A DNA stretch of 64,000 nucleotides from Maratus speciosus (lineage: Eukaryota; Arthropoda; Arachnida; Araneae; Salticidae), in NCBI GenBank assembly GCA_963932465.1, contig OZ010793.1, positions 259,313,196-259,377,195 on the forward strand, written 5' to 3'. Under the pieces are notes generated by a model, which was given only the letters and a program-made list of their open reading frames with translations, was not told the DNA's origin and searched no databases. Below, in pieces: positions 23,060-33,800 of this stretch (position 1 is its first letter; every line of letters starts with the position of its first letter). The position numbers and the translations under genes are program-made.

Positions 23060-23905
23060 CTGAATTTGAAGTTTGATGAAAATTCGTGCATTACTTATTG
23101 AGATAGAGCTGTAGGGGAAATTCTGAAAAATGCAGCATAGCAGCGCCACCTGTTGAGCGATTTGCACCAAAACACAAACAGCATTTATTCATATTAAGGT
23201 ATACCGGAATCTGAAGTTTGATGAAAATCGGTGCATTAGTTCTGGAGCTAGAGCTATTGTGGAAATCACAAAAATGCAGCACAGCAGCGCCACATGTTGA
23301 GCGATTTACACGAAAAGGTACAAAACATCACTTCATGTCAAGGACTAACAGAATCTGAAGTTTGATGAAAATCCGTGCATTAGTTCTGGAAACTGAGCTA
23401 TTGTGGAAATCGTGAAAAATGCTGCATACCAGCGACACCTATTGAGCGATTTACACCAAAACATAAACAGCACTAATTCATATCCAGTATACCTAAATCT
23501 GAAGCTTGTTGAAAACCCAAGCATTAGTTCTTCAGATAGAGCTATTGCGGAAATCTCAAAAAACGCAGCATAGCAGCGCCACCTGTTGAGTGATTTACGC
23601 CACAAGAGGCAAAACGTCAATTCATGTCAAGCACTAACTAAATCTGAAGTTTGATGAAAATCCGTGCATTATTTCTTGAGATTGAGCTATTACGAAAATC
23701 GTGTAAATGCTGCAAAATGCAGCATAGCAGCGCCATCTGTTGGGCGATTTGCACCAAAACTTTACCAGCACTAATTCATATCAAGGATTAACAGAATCTG
23801 AAGTTTTATAAAAATCCGTGCATTAGTTCTTGAGATAGAGCTTTTGCGGAAATCCTGAAAAATGCTACATAGCAGCGCCACCTGCAGGGCGATTTACACC
23901 AAAAA
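23060..23905. repeat. Satellite with ~145-bp period, six units
   Basis: The anchor cagcgccacctgttgagcga recurs at 23141, 23285, 23430, 23574, 23728 and 23873, giving spacings of 144, 145, 144, 154 and 145. The longer unit carries an extra ~10 bp. Unit content: aatctgaagtttgatgaaaa, tccgtgcattagttct, gagctattg..gaaatc, gcagcatag. Short minus frames over it are repeat readings. Confidence 0.85.
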
Positions 23906-24644
23906 TTAATGAAGGTCATTTTCGGATTCAATAGTAAAAAATACATAAAAATCAATTATCAAAAGTTAAAGAAATAACAATCACATCTATTTTATACTAT
24001 CAGAATCAGATTTCCGAAAATTTTTCACTTTTTAGCTTTCAAATTTACGATTTGCAAAAAATCTGTACTTTGTGATAAAAAATGAAGGCCATTTTTGGAT
24101 TCAGTGTGTAAAGAATCGAGGCTGTTGCTTTTCAACATTTTATTTAACGAAAATTCTATTATTTTTTTCCTGTTATATGTTTAGTACAAGCTGTATATTT
24201 TGCATTAATATTTCAGAATGATTATAGATTTCAAATTTATAATGCAATGTTAATTTTACTATCAACTATATTTTTTATATATCTGAAGATTATTTATATT
24301 TCTAGTAAATTTGTAAATGACCCCTATTTCGCAGCAAAAAATATGCTCCAAGTTGAAACAGCCAGTTCTCAGCTTCGGTCAGTTTTAGTCGTAGAATAAT
24401 AGGACTTTTATTTGTCTTACTTGTAAGTGTAATAGGAAAGTTTTACTAACTATAACTTGAAGGACCGGGGGATCGTATAAAAAATTAAATTTCATAATTT
24501 TTCAAGAAATGATTCTATTGACCCAAATCACTTTTTAAATATTTCTTTACCCCCATTTAAAACATTTTTGTAATTGGAACTATATGGCTATGACTAACGG
24601 TTTAGGAATTAGCTATTGGACACCGTTGAGAGTGGACATCCCGT

Positions 24645-24808
24645 ATAGGAAATTTTATTATTGCTCTGATATTTGTCACGAGGGTCTAGGAATTTTTAGT
24701 CTCATAGATTCCTCTTCAAAATCTACCTCTAGGTAATCTTAATTTCATTTTTCATTCTGAATCTCATTTTTCATTTGGATGGCCCTACTGGTTTGGATAT
24801 GTAACTAG
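24645..24808. other. Spacer
   Basis: No feature between the 3-kb element and the coding-like stretch that follows. Confidence 0.4.
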
Positions 24809-25003
24809 TTAAAGCAGATTACATTTTTGTTCCAGTGTCCGTACTTTCAATAACTTTATGCCCTTTATCGTCTTTCTCCTCAGCTCCCTAACTTTACGCA
24901 CACAGGATATTTCGCATAATTCATCAACATTATTATCACCGCCTTCAGGATCTGGTTCAGAAGTGAAACACCCTATTCTATAGCAATCATCTTGTAGTGC
25001 AAT
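24809..25003 (-). pseudogene. Unrecognised 64-codon coding-like stretch without start
   Basis: Between stops at 25004-25006 and 24809-24811, the minus strand reads IALQDDCYRIGCFTSEPDPE, GGDNNVDELCEISCVRKVRE, then LRRKTIKGIKLLKVRTLEQK and CNLL. The acidic Cys-containing half followed by a basic helix-like half is more protein-like than anything around it. It contains no Met. It may be an exon fragment captured by a transposon or decayed transposon coding sequence. I do not recognise the family. Confidence 0.3.
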
Positions 25004-25049
25004 TCAGTGATATATATCAATTTCAATGCATTTGAAATAGCTTAATGTC

Positions 25050-25450
25050 ATTAAAATGCGCTGCAAACGATTTTTTCCCGTTGACCATAATGTAACGAAA
25101 TACTTTTGAGTGCCCCTGTAAATAAACTATTAATGCTACACTCTTCATATTGAATACCAAACATCCCATGGTAAACATCATTAACATATATCAATTGCAT
25201 GGGAATCCGAGTATATTTACGGGAGTTAGGTATATTACACACTGAGACCACACAACGACACAAAGCGCAACATGAAGTGCAAAAACCGGTCGAAACAAAG
25301 AACGAAGTAGTTGCAAACTTGTTTTAAACCAGTTTTTCTAGCGAATTCAAGCGACATGTCTTATGTGTCGCCTTAGTGTGTGACTTGCCTTAGAGCGTGA
25401 ACGGACGGTCTGACGGACAGACAAACCGCATTCATAAACACTAACTTTAT
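25050..25450. repeat. Copy of the 'TTTTGAGTGCCCCTGTAA ... GACGGACAGACAAACCG' repeat
   Basis: Matches 53080-53325 through catgtaacg(g)aa.acttttga, ccctgtaaat.aac, ccgagtatattgacgggagt and the end gacggacagacaaaccg, then ..cataaacact. This looks like the terminal unit plus tail of a repeat family whose multi-unit form is at 52195-53325. Confidence 0.6.
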
Positions 25451-26786
25451 TGGAAAGAGTTAAAAAGTAAAGCACGTTTTTGCACACTGTCTTTCCTGAG
25501 TGACTGATGTATGTCTTGTCTTTTACCCTAACATCGCTATTTGTGAACTGCTGTTAACTACGTAGAATTTCAATAAACTTACAACTCTTTTTGAATCTCC
25601 AATTTCACGAGAACCTACCGGAATTTCTCTAATTTTACACCCTCATCCGCCGTCACCCTCTCTTCACTTATATGATACAGAACCACAGTTCGGTGTGAGT
25701 GAATTGCAATGCTAATATGTTTGTTTGGATTGGGATCTTTGGAGCTTTATAACTCATGAAGTCATGGAACACTTGTGTTACACGAAATGGTAGAAGTTCC
25801 TTCAGATGATTTGTAAACAGATTCATTAGCAGGGCTATGGCTAGGGATATTTATAAGATAATATTATATGCATTAATGTTATAATATAAATATATATATA
25901 TAGTAATATATATGATTTTATTCATATATAGTACATATTATCTCCGCCAAAAGATATAGTGATTCACTAAACTTCAAAGTTCTATTTCTTTAAATTTGAA
26001 ATTTGCTAACATTTTAACTGAAAAACGGTTTATTGGTTTAATTAAATTAAACAAATTAAAAGTATGTCCATTATTATTACAGAGTGTAGTACTATATAAA
26101 GAACTATCCTTTTGACGATGTTTCGGCCGTTGAATGAAAGATATCTGTTGTAAACGTATTATAGATAATACCAACCTTAATTTTTTGAGAATTTAACTAT
26201 TTTTTATTCGGAGTTAAACTTTTTATTGTCAAAACTATTTAAAATATATAAAACATTTTGTTAAATTCGAACTTTTCAGAAAACTTTATGTAATTTAAGA
26301 AAAAAAAAGAAAATAAATAAATAAATCTTCTAAGTGAAAAGAATAACAATAAGAAAGGAAAATACATAAAATTTAGTATCGTATTTGCAGTAAGTTTTAC
26401 CTCAATAAAAACGGAAATTTGGTATTAGGCTTGAAACATTAAATTTAGTTTAGCATGAAGGGAGCCTTGATTTGCTCGAAATTAAACTCAGATATGTATT
26501 ATCCATCACCACAGTAACAGGCATTAATCGTGGCATTGAACTCGGGATTTACGAGTATCAATAACGATCAAGAAATCTGAATTATTATAAGAAATTATTA
26601 CGATAAACGATTTTTTTTGCTTTTATTTTACGTTGAATTAAAACAAAGTCACAGTTATTTAAATTCTAATTATTTAGCAAGAAATAGAAGTAAAATAACA
26701 ATTGAAAAAACTGTACAAAATCACAACGTGCATTCTTTGGAAACCAATAATTAAATTCGTATATTGTAAAAATTTTAAATGCAATA
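25451..26786. other. AT-rich, nothing firm
   Basis: TATA-rich dinucleotide tract around 25866-25915. A gacgatgtttcggccg motif at about 26114 resembles PLE 3' UTR hairpins but stands alone. No coding motif. Confidence 0.4.
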
Positions 26787-26790
26787 TTAA

Positions 26791-27028
26791 CCTTCCGCAT
26801 ACCAGACCGGTGCAACAGGACCCGATAGATACATTCAAATTGATTTTTCACATTTTAAAAAATGAAAATTTTGTAAATATGTGACTTTTTCTGGAATGTT
26901 CTACTCAAAAGAATAGAACATCCCAGAAAAAACCCATATTTACAGAAATTTCAGTTTTTAAAATAAATTAGAAATATCATTATAAATGTACCTGTCGGGG
27001 CCATTGAACCCCTCTGGTAGGCGGAGGG
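26791..27028. mobile_element. piggyBac-like MITE, nearly a full hairpin
   Basis: TTAA at 26787-26790 and 27029-27032. The ends CCTTCCGCATACCAGACC and (reversed) CCCTCCGCCTACCAGAGG pair, and similarity continues to a central hairpin (ctggaatgttct..agaacatcccag). 238 bp. TTAA with CCY tips fits piggyBac MITEs. Confidence 0.75.
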
Positions 27029-27032
27029 TTAA

Positions 27033-27712
27033 CATAAATCTATTAAACCGAAACAAGCATAAAATATGCAGCTTTATATATGTCGCAGTGTTGGAGAAAG
27101 TCCGATAATCTATATGTAGCACGTGATTTTTCTTTCCCGTTTTTATACTCAAAACGGCCATCAAGAGAGCGAACCGCGGTTAAATTATTTCAATCCCACC
27201 CACCACTGTTACTGTTATCTTATTATTATTATTAGACATTATGCTTTTTGAAATATTCATTATCTTAAGAAAGAAAGAAACGTTTTACAAAAATTCCTTG
27301 TTCTAACAGATTTTACTCTATGTAATAAACCTCAATGTAAGTTGATTAAAACAACAATCTTAGGGAGTTTCGAGATTTTTTTAATCATCTTCTTCAGGAG
27401 AGAAAAACAAGACGCCAAACTGTGGAAATAAAGTGGTACTCGAGCGCTCGTAGCTGGTCATATATTTATTTTGACAAAGAGGATTCTCAAATTGAAATTA
27501 TGTTTGAGGAAAAAGCATGAAATAGTGAAATATGCATGAAAGTGCGTAACTTTACAATTATTAAAATAATTGAAAATCAGTTATTATTATCCTATTAAAA
27601 TGCAATTTTTATGGCCTAGTGATATATTTCTTACATTATTCAAAACTGTTTCTAGTCAGATTTAAAAAAATATTTTTCACTAGTAATTAAACAAGCATTT
27701 TCTTTGTTTTTC
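27033..27712. other. AT-rich spacer
   Basis: No coding motif or assignable repeat; a short (TTA)n tract near 27220. Confidence 0.45.
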
Positions 27713-27716
27713 TTAA

Positions 27717-28136
27717 GGCTGTTCTTAAGTGATCTGCTCAACAAGCGTAAAACGTTTTGACACATTTAAAAATTCATTTTTTAACGGAAAGATATAAAAT
27801 TGGAATGTTTGACCATGGAAGCGATTTGGAATCGAACTGTGTTTTCCATCTTTTGATCAGTAAATTACCTATTGAGTTATAATCGATTTTGATCACGTGA
27901 CAAACATGTTTTTCACCCATTTTTGAGAAATTATGCCTCTTTCGCGCGGAAATTCGGTTCAAAACGCCCACTTTGACACTATTTTCTGAAAGGCCTATTG
28001 CGTTTGCAAAAAAACGAAAAAAACAGCTCGATTACATAGTTTCTGAACAACAACACCTGTTCGTTTCATGCATTTCCGAATAAAAATAAATTAAAACTTT
28101 TGTCACAAATTTATCCTTTTGGATTTGAGAACAGCC
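27717..28136. mobile_element. TTAA-flanked MITE with GGCTGTTCTCAAAT-type ends
   Basis: TTAA at 27713-27716 and 28137-28140 flank GGCTGTTCTTAAGTG and GGATTTGAGAACAGCC. 420 bp. Relatives or remnants lie at 8640-8960, 35200-35640, 42706-42880 and 50480-50790; shared interior blocks include aaagtgggc(a/g)ttttgaac and ggaatcgaac(t/a)gtgttttcc. The tRNA-like A/B box pair on its minus strand is probably fortuitous or an ancient fusion. Confidence 0.7.
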
Positions 28137-28227
28137 TTAAGAATTCATTTAGAAAAAATTCATTTCGTATGATACATTTACCGATTAGAAAATGTATTAG
28201 TGTATAAGTACACATGGTGTTCCATTA

Positions 28228-28300
28228 CCCTCGGGGTCCAGGTACTCAATCGGTAAAGCACGTAAAGTTTCTGGGTTCGAATCCCATCTCGGGCACTTTT
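28228..28300 (+). repeat. tRNA-like sequence, decayed
   Basis: A-box-like actcaatcggtaaagcac and a perfect B box (gggttcgaatccc) are spaced as in a tRNA, but the region between is too short and the acceptor ends do not pair. Not called as a functional tRNA. Confidence 0.45.
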
Positions 28301-28599
28301 TCTCTCAGGTGTAAAAAATCCAATTCGTATAAAATATTTTTTTTAATTATTTCTTTCAGATTAATTTAGCACAAGAAGATGAAATAGTAATGTTTATTAA
28401 ACGCCCTACTCCGCCCCGCACTTCAATTTCTTTTTTCTTTCTTTCTTTACTTTTCTTTTTTTTTTGGGGGGGGGGGGGGGAGTGGCACACACATTAGAAG
28501 GATATTTTGGCAATAAAGTCAGCTTTAATAGAATCAAAATCTGTTATTTTGAAATAAAAAAGCGTATTTTAATTTATTAAAACTGGCCAGTCTACATGA

Positions 28600-29060
28600 A
28601 AAGAACCGATTCCCGAGGAATCGGTCCTTTTCGGAACGGTTCCTCGGATTCGGTCCTTTTTGGAACAGTTCCTCGGATTCGGTCCTTTTCGGAACGATTC
28701 CGAAATGGACCGACTCCGAGGAATCGGTCCTTTTCGGAACGACTCCGAGGAATCGGTCCTTTTCGGAGTCGGTACATTTTGGACCGATTCCGTGCAGTCG
28801 TTCCTTTTCGGAATCGTTCCAAAAAGGACCGAATCCGAGGAACCGTTCCGAAAAGGATCGAATCCGAGGAACCGTTCCAAAAAGGACCGAATCCGAGGAA
28901 CCGTTCCAAAAAGGACCGAATCCGAGGAATCGTTCCAAAAAGGACCGAATCCGCGGAGTCGTTCCAAAAAGGACCGAATCCGAAAATGACCGATTCCTTT
29001 TTACAGAATGGAATCGTTCCTTCAGTTTCACTGCCGGAATCGTTCCTTTGGAGTCGTTCC
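28600..29060. repeat. Self-complementary ~27-bp minisatellite, right subterminal array
   Basis: About 16 units of the type ccgaggaatcggtccttttc / ggaacgattcc in both orientations. Because units are near-palindromic with almost no stops, long frames (109-240 codons) open in both directions and several phases; none is a gene. The repeat parallels the array at 21127-21360 and both sit at the ends of hAT-like element 1. Confidence 0.85.
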
Positions 29061-29254
29061 TCAACAAATGACACATCTCTAATAAAATCTGAACTTGAAC
29101 AAAAAATCACTCCTTCCTTTAAAGGCTGACAAATGTAAGTGTGTTCTTGATAAGTGCAGGGTCGTACTGGCATAACTGTTAGGGCGGTGGCAAAATTGAA
29201 AAAAAGGGCGCCGATTGCCTTACAAAAAGGCCCAAATGCATATATATATATATA

Positions 29255-30836
29255 AGGTGTGTCCCAACGAAATAAAGCCACCCTAATTCTGTGCCGTAAC
29301 TGGACACGAAACAAACAAATAAGAACAAGACAAATATATTAAGAAAGTCCATATACAAATACATAATACATAGTAACTCATTCCCTGCCTCACCTGGGCA
29401 GGAGAGAAAGATGAATGTGTAAAAAAAGAGGGGGAAAAGTGTCCCGCCGAAATAAAGCCACAGTCAATATTAGTATGTATTGGTAACTACCGACATTCGA
29501 GCTGCTGCAGGTCAACATTTTTATGATGTCAGGAAGTTGTCAAATACTTGTTCTGAGCCAGTCGGAATTTCTGCAGACTTTAGAAGGCTGAATTTTCTAT
29601 TTCTCCTTCAGTATTGGAATGGGAATGAAAACCCACCTATCAAAGTTCGAAAAAGGACAAATAACAACTTTTAAGGAAAAAGGTCTTTCACATAGACTAA
29701 TATCTAAGCAAGTCAAACGATCTAAAACCGTAACAAACAATTTTGTAAATCAGGGAAATACGTACGGGTATTAAAAAAAAAAAAAAGTGGTGTACATGCA
29801 GAAAAATGACTTCCAGGCAGAAAAGAGAAGTTTTGCGTCGTCTTCACGAGGTGGTATTTCCCTAAAACAGTTGACAAACGAAGATAACATCCCTGTGACA
29901 GAATCAACCTTGAAACGAATTGAAAAACGTATAGGCATCTTGCAACACAAGAAAAGGAAACAGCTGCCCATGTTGAAAGTTATCCACATGATATGGAAAG
30001 TCGAATAGGCCAAATATCATCGAACCTGGAAGGACCAGTGGCATCGTGTTATAGTCTCAGATGAGAAAAACATTAATTTGGATGGGCCAGACGACCTTGC
30101 TTTCTATTGGTATGACATGAGGAAAGAAGAGAAATTTTTTCCAAAAGACAGCAAAGTGGAGGCTCATTAACGGTGTGGGGAGGCATCGGTTATGGAGATA
30201 AACATAACCTGGCTTTTCTCTCAGGCCGCATGAAGCCTACCGATTACCAAGAAATGCTAGAAAACCATTTACTGTCATTTGCAAAGAGACTTTGTAGACT
30301 AAGTTGGATCTTTCAGGCGGACAAGACCTCCATTCACGTTCAAAAATCCTCCTGGGAATGGTTTTTGGATAATCGGGTACATGTCATGGAATCACCTGTA
30401 CATTTTTCCTGATCTCAATCCCCAAGAAAATGTATGAGGTATCCTCAGTAGGGCTGTATATGCCAATAACAGACAGTTTCAGTCTGTGACAAAATTGAAG
30501 GTCGTCATCATTGAAGCGTGGGAGAATATTGATGCTATTTTCTTCCAAGGATTGGTAAATGGTATGCCACATCGTATATTCCACGTCATATATAACCATG
30601 GCGGATATATTGTCTATTAACAGTAGTGGCTTTATTTCGGCGGGACACCCCCCCCCCCTCCTTTTTTTACAAATACATTTTTTTCCTGCCCAAGTAAGGC
30701 AGGGAGTGAGTTACTCCTTGTAAATATGTATTTGTATATATATTTTCTTAATATATTTGTTTCGTTCTTATTGGTTTTTTTTCGTGCCCAATTACAGCAC
30801 ACAATCACGGTGGCTTTATTTCTGTGGGACACACCT
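29255..30836 (+). mobile_element. Tc1-family transposon with IR/DR ends (1,582 bp)
   Basis: TA dinucleotides flank AGGTGTGTCCC...GGGACACACCT. The ~205-bp inverted repeats carry two direct transposase-binding-like repeats each. The outer has gtgtgtcccaacgaaataaa (left); the inner (29439-29461 and 30626-30648) has gtgtcccgccgaaataaagc and is a perfect 23-bp inverted match. This is the IR/DR layout known from Sleeping Beauty-like Tc1 elements. Between them lies a broken transposase. Confidence 0.9.
29619..30620 (+). pseudogene. Tc3-like Tc1 transposase, frameshifted
   Basis: An ATG at 29619 opens MGMKTHLSKFEKGQITTFKE then KGLSHRLISKQVKRSKTV and NNFVNQGNTYG, the N-terminal paired-type HTH of Tc3-like transposases. 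After a stop and an A-run, KQLTNEDNIPVTESTLKRIE and RIGILQHKK form the second HTH. The catalytic core is split across frames: VSDEKNINLDGPD has the first Asp, GGIGYGDKHNLAFLSGRMKP and TDYQEMLENHLLSFAKRL follow, QADKTSIHVQKSSWEWF has the second Asp, and PDLNPQENV has the final Glu about 34 residues later. The usual N after the second D is K here. The C-terminus is WENIDAIFFQGLVNGMPHRI. At least three frame changes and an internal stop (ENV-stop-GIL) make it dead. Confidence 0.9.
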
Positions 30837-30848
30837 TATATACACTTA

Positions 30849-31590
30849 CAGTGAAACCTCCCTGTGCGACCACCTCCCCGAACGATCATTTTTGCATAGA
30901 ACAAAATTTATTCCCATAGGCTCAATACTAATTTTACCTCCCTGTCAGAGACCATCCCAGTTGAACTCCCTCCATGAGCGACCCATTTCTTTGAAGAAAA
31001 CGAAACAAATTCCGTTTTTTCCTGGTCGCCTGAAGAAGGTTTTATTAGAAAAATAATTCCGGAGAGCGCATTAGTCGTCAAACTTCTAAACTAAGTTTAG
31101 ATTTTTTTTTATTCCGGTAACTTTTAAGTGTTTAAACTCCTGTGTGCCTTTTTAGACAATGAATTTAACTTTGGTGACAAATTAAGGATGACGGTCAATA
31201 CACTTCCCTGCCAAATTCTGTCAGGAAACTCTCAAGGAAATAGATAAATGAATGAAATCGTCATTATTTGTTGGCATCAAAAAAAAAAAAAAAATGCATT
31301 TATTTACTGAACTTCGAAAGGATTTCGAAATAAAAGTTATAAAAGATAAAACCGTAAAATCAAAGCAAACGTCAACGTATTCATTTTTTACACTCTGCAG
31401 TAATTAACTTATAAAAGTTTAAGTATCAAAACATAAGTTAATTACATATTTTTTTTCCTAATGTGAAAAATAAATTTTAGTAACATTGTTACCTTTTTTC
31501 AACAATTAAAATCTAGATTTAAACATGACCTCCCTTAAGAGACCACCTCTTGGAGCGACCAATTTTTATTGGAACACACACACATACATA
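30849..31590. mobile_element. pogo/Tigger-type repeat fragments
   Basis: After TA, the sequence CAGTGAAACCTCCCTGTGCG then accacctcc..cgaacgatc resembles pogo/Tigger tips. Related phrases (acctccctgtcagagaccat; gacctcccttaagagaccac) recur at 30945 and 31525 in the same orientation. No inverted right end was found, so this is an incomplete or rearranged copy. Confidence 0.45.
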
Positions 31591-32739
31591 CTATACAAAT
31601 TATGTATAAAAAAATACTTTAAAAATATATACGACTATTTTGTTATAGCGAAAACTTTATTCCTAAAATAATTATGACAACCAAATTAGTATTTTATACT
31701 ATAGAAATGTAATTTACACAAAAATAGTTCCCCGCAAAACATTGCACTTCTGATGTTAGACCAGTGTTGCCAACTTAGAGGTATTTTTTTTCCACCACAC
31801 TTTTCTAAAAAAGCTATCTCTATTTTCGAAATCTGCTCACCTTATCTAATGAGTTAATTCAAACTTTACCCCGAATATCCGAATAACAATCTCCATACAA
31901 TTATCTCCAAATGGAAAATAAAATATTAAAATAAAACAAACAAAAACAATTTCGTTGGGTCAAAACTCAAAAGTGCAAAACATTATTTTATACAATTGAA
32001 TAACATTTTATATAATACAATCTCTAAGATACAAATACTATTTATGGTGTAAAAAATTTCAGAAAATTAATTTTGGTTTAGGGCAAGAATGACGTCTATT
32101 TTACGTGAATTATTTTAAAAATTGTTTTATTTCTTTATTTTTTCAACATTAAAAAATTATCATAGAGAAGCATTTGGTTTGAATCCCGCTATTTAAACAG
32201 TTTAAATAAATATATATATATATAGTCTGAAATTGCATGAAAGAAAATATTCTTTAACATTATTACTACAGGTTTCGTTATTATTCACTTTAGTTCGTAG
32301 GTAGCAATAGTGATGGGCGATTCTCGAAAATTCGACAATCGAAAAAAATCGTCATCGTAAAAAATCACAATCGATACAGCCATCGATTAATTCCTAGAAT
32401 ATACAAACGAGATGTTTTACAATCGATTATAACGAGAGAAGTTAAAAACAATTGTTGGAAAACTTAGCTATTATTCTGGCCGAAAATTTCATAGTAGTGA
32501 TAGGGCTTGATCGATAATTCTGCTATCGCAATTATTTGCTCCCGATTTAGGTATTACTTCAGTCAAGCGAAAAGACCTGCTCGCTAATGCTAATCTTATG
32601 GAAGAAATTTATAAAGATATCTCATTTAAATTTCAGTATTTTAAAATGATTTTCTTTGCATTGGAATAAATTCCCCTTTCTTCTTTATGAAACTGCAATG
32701 TCCAAATCGCGTAACTATGGCGCATTTGATGAATCAAAT
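31591..32739. other. AT-rich, with two small repeat traces
   Basis: A tagtgatgggcgattctcg end-like sequence at 32310 introduces a tcgaaaattcgacaatcgaa stretch. Positions 32556-32650 are a fragment of the hairpin element at 42290-42705 (cttcagtcaagcgaaaagac, ctcgctaatgctaatc). No genes. Confidence 0.45.
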
Positions 32740-33800
32740 AACCTTTCTACTTTTTAGATAACTCCAAAAGGTTTGATACAGTTTAAAGTTCCCCTAAATG
32801 TCAAATAATGTGGAATTTCCCCATTGATCGAAAACAAAAGTTTCTCTCGAAAAACGTAAGGATAGTAAAGATACCTGCCAAGAGGGAACCTGTCTAACAC
32901 GGAAACTGTTTTTCAGTACCTAGCGATTCCAACATGACTCTGTAAGTCTGTATCGAAATCCAAAGTAGCTATTTTATGACTCATTTAAAAACTCATTTTT
33001 TATTTTAGACGCATTAGCTAGAATCGATTAGCATTTCCCTCTTTTCAATAAAGGCAAAAGGTTTGATACAAATTAAAGTTCCCTAAACGTCTAAAGTGTA
33101 TCAAATGCTGTGGAATTTCTCCGTTTATCAAAAACAAGACAGCTTTATCGAAAAACGGAAGGATAACCAAACATACATAACTGCTGAGAGGGAACCTGCC
33201 TAACACGGAAATTGTTTTCCAGTGCCTAGCGATTCCAACATGATTCTTCAAGTCTGTATCGAAATCCAAAGTAGCTAGTTTCTGACACATTAACTAGCTC
33301 CTTTTTTATTTTAAGCGCACTAGCTAGAATCGATTAGCATTTTCTTCTTTTCGATAAAGGCAAAAGGTTTGATACAAGTTAAAGTGCCATAAATGTCTAA
33401 AGTGTATCAAATGCTGTGGAATTTATCCGTTTATCAAAAACAAGACAGCTTTATCGAAAAACGGAAGGATAACCAGACATATATAACTGCTAAGAGGAAG
33501 CCTGTCTCATACGGAAATTGTTTTCCAGTGCCTAGCGATTCCAACATGACTCTTCAAGTCTGTATCGAAATCCGAAGTAGTTAGTTTTTGACACATTTAC
33601 TAGCTCATTTTTTATTTTAGGCGCATTAGCTAGAATCGATTAGCATTTTCTTCTTTTCGATAAAGGCAGAAGGTTTGATACAAGTTAAAGTTCCCTAAAT
33701 GTCTAAAGTGTGTCTAATGATGTTGAATTTCTCCGTTTATCGAAGACAAAGGAGCGTTATCGAAAAATAGAAAGGTAAACAGACAAATATATCCGCTAAT
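32740..33800. repeat. Satellite with ~306-bp period, ~3.5 units
   Basis: The anchor aaggtttgatacaa (or close variants) recurs with spacings of 290, 306 and 306 bp, starting near 32767, 33057, 33363 and 33669. Unit blocks: gggaacctgtctaacacgga, ccagtgcctagcgattccaa, tgtatcgaaatccaaagtag, cgcattagctagaatcgatt. The middle units are very similar, the outer ones more diverged. The ORFs at 33045-33290 and 33393-33584 are within units. Confidence 0.85.

Larger units (their letters stand above)
21654..24644. mobile_element. ~3.0-kb non-autonomous element with ~190-bp inverted repeats
   Basis: The left arm 21654-21850 and right arm 24465-24644 are mirror-related, with shared blocks such as actctcaacg, aaaccgttagtcata and tagttccaattacaaaaatg. 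Tips are TATAGTGTGTC and TATACGGGATGTCC. A second pair of inverted blocks lies inside (ttagcactgaat..aaccatcatg at 22700-22915 and its mirror at 23915-24110), so the element is mirror-symmetrical around the satellite at its centre. No ORF. Confidence 0.7.
21122..29081. mobile_element. hAT-like element 1, 7,960 bp, with exact 8-bp duplication
   Basis: Left tip TAGAGATGGGCAACATCGTT and right tip (reversed) TAGAGATGTGTCATTTGTTG match over the TAGAGATG(G/T)G core. Both lead into arrays of a ggaacgattcc-type repeat. The 8 bp outside each end are identical: ATAAAATC at 21114-21121 and 29082-29089. TAG..ATGGGC tips and 8-bp duplications are hAT features. No transposase motif is seen inside; the interior is nested repeats. 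Confidence 0.72.

Noticed and set aside
27717..28136. tRNA-derived SINE
   Set aside because: A/B-box-like sequences occur on the minus strand, but the copy has 12-bp inverted tips and TTAA flanks, which fit a MITE better.
28534..29314. Overlapping ORFs of 109-240 codons on both strands
   Set aside because: They read through a near-palindromic minisatellite that lacks stops in several frames. The same peptide pattern (GPFxNDS/RFLGFG) repeats in different phases, so they are not genes.
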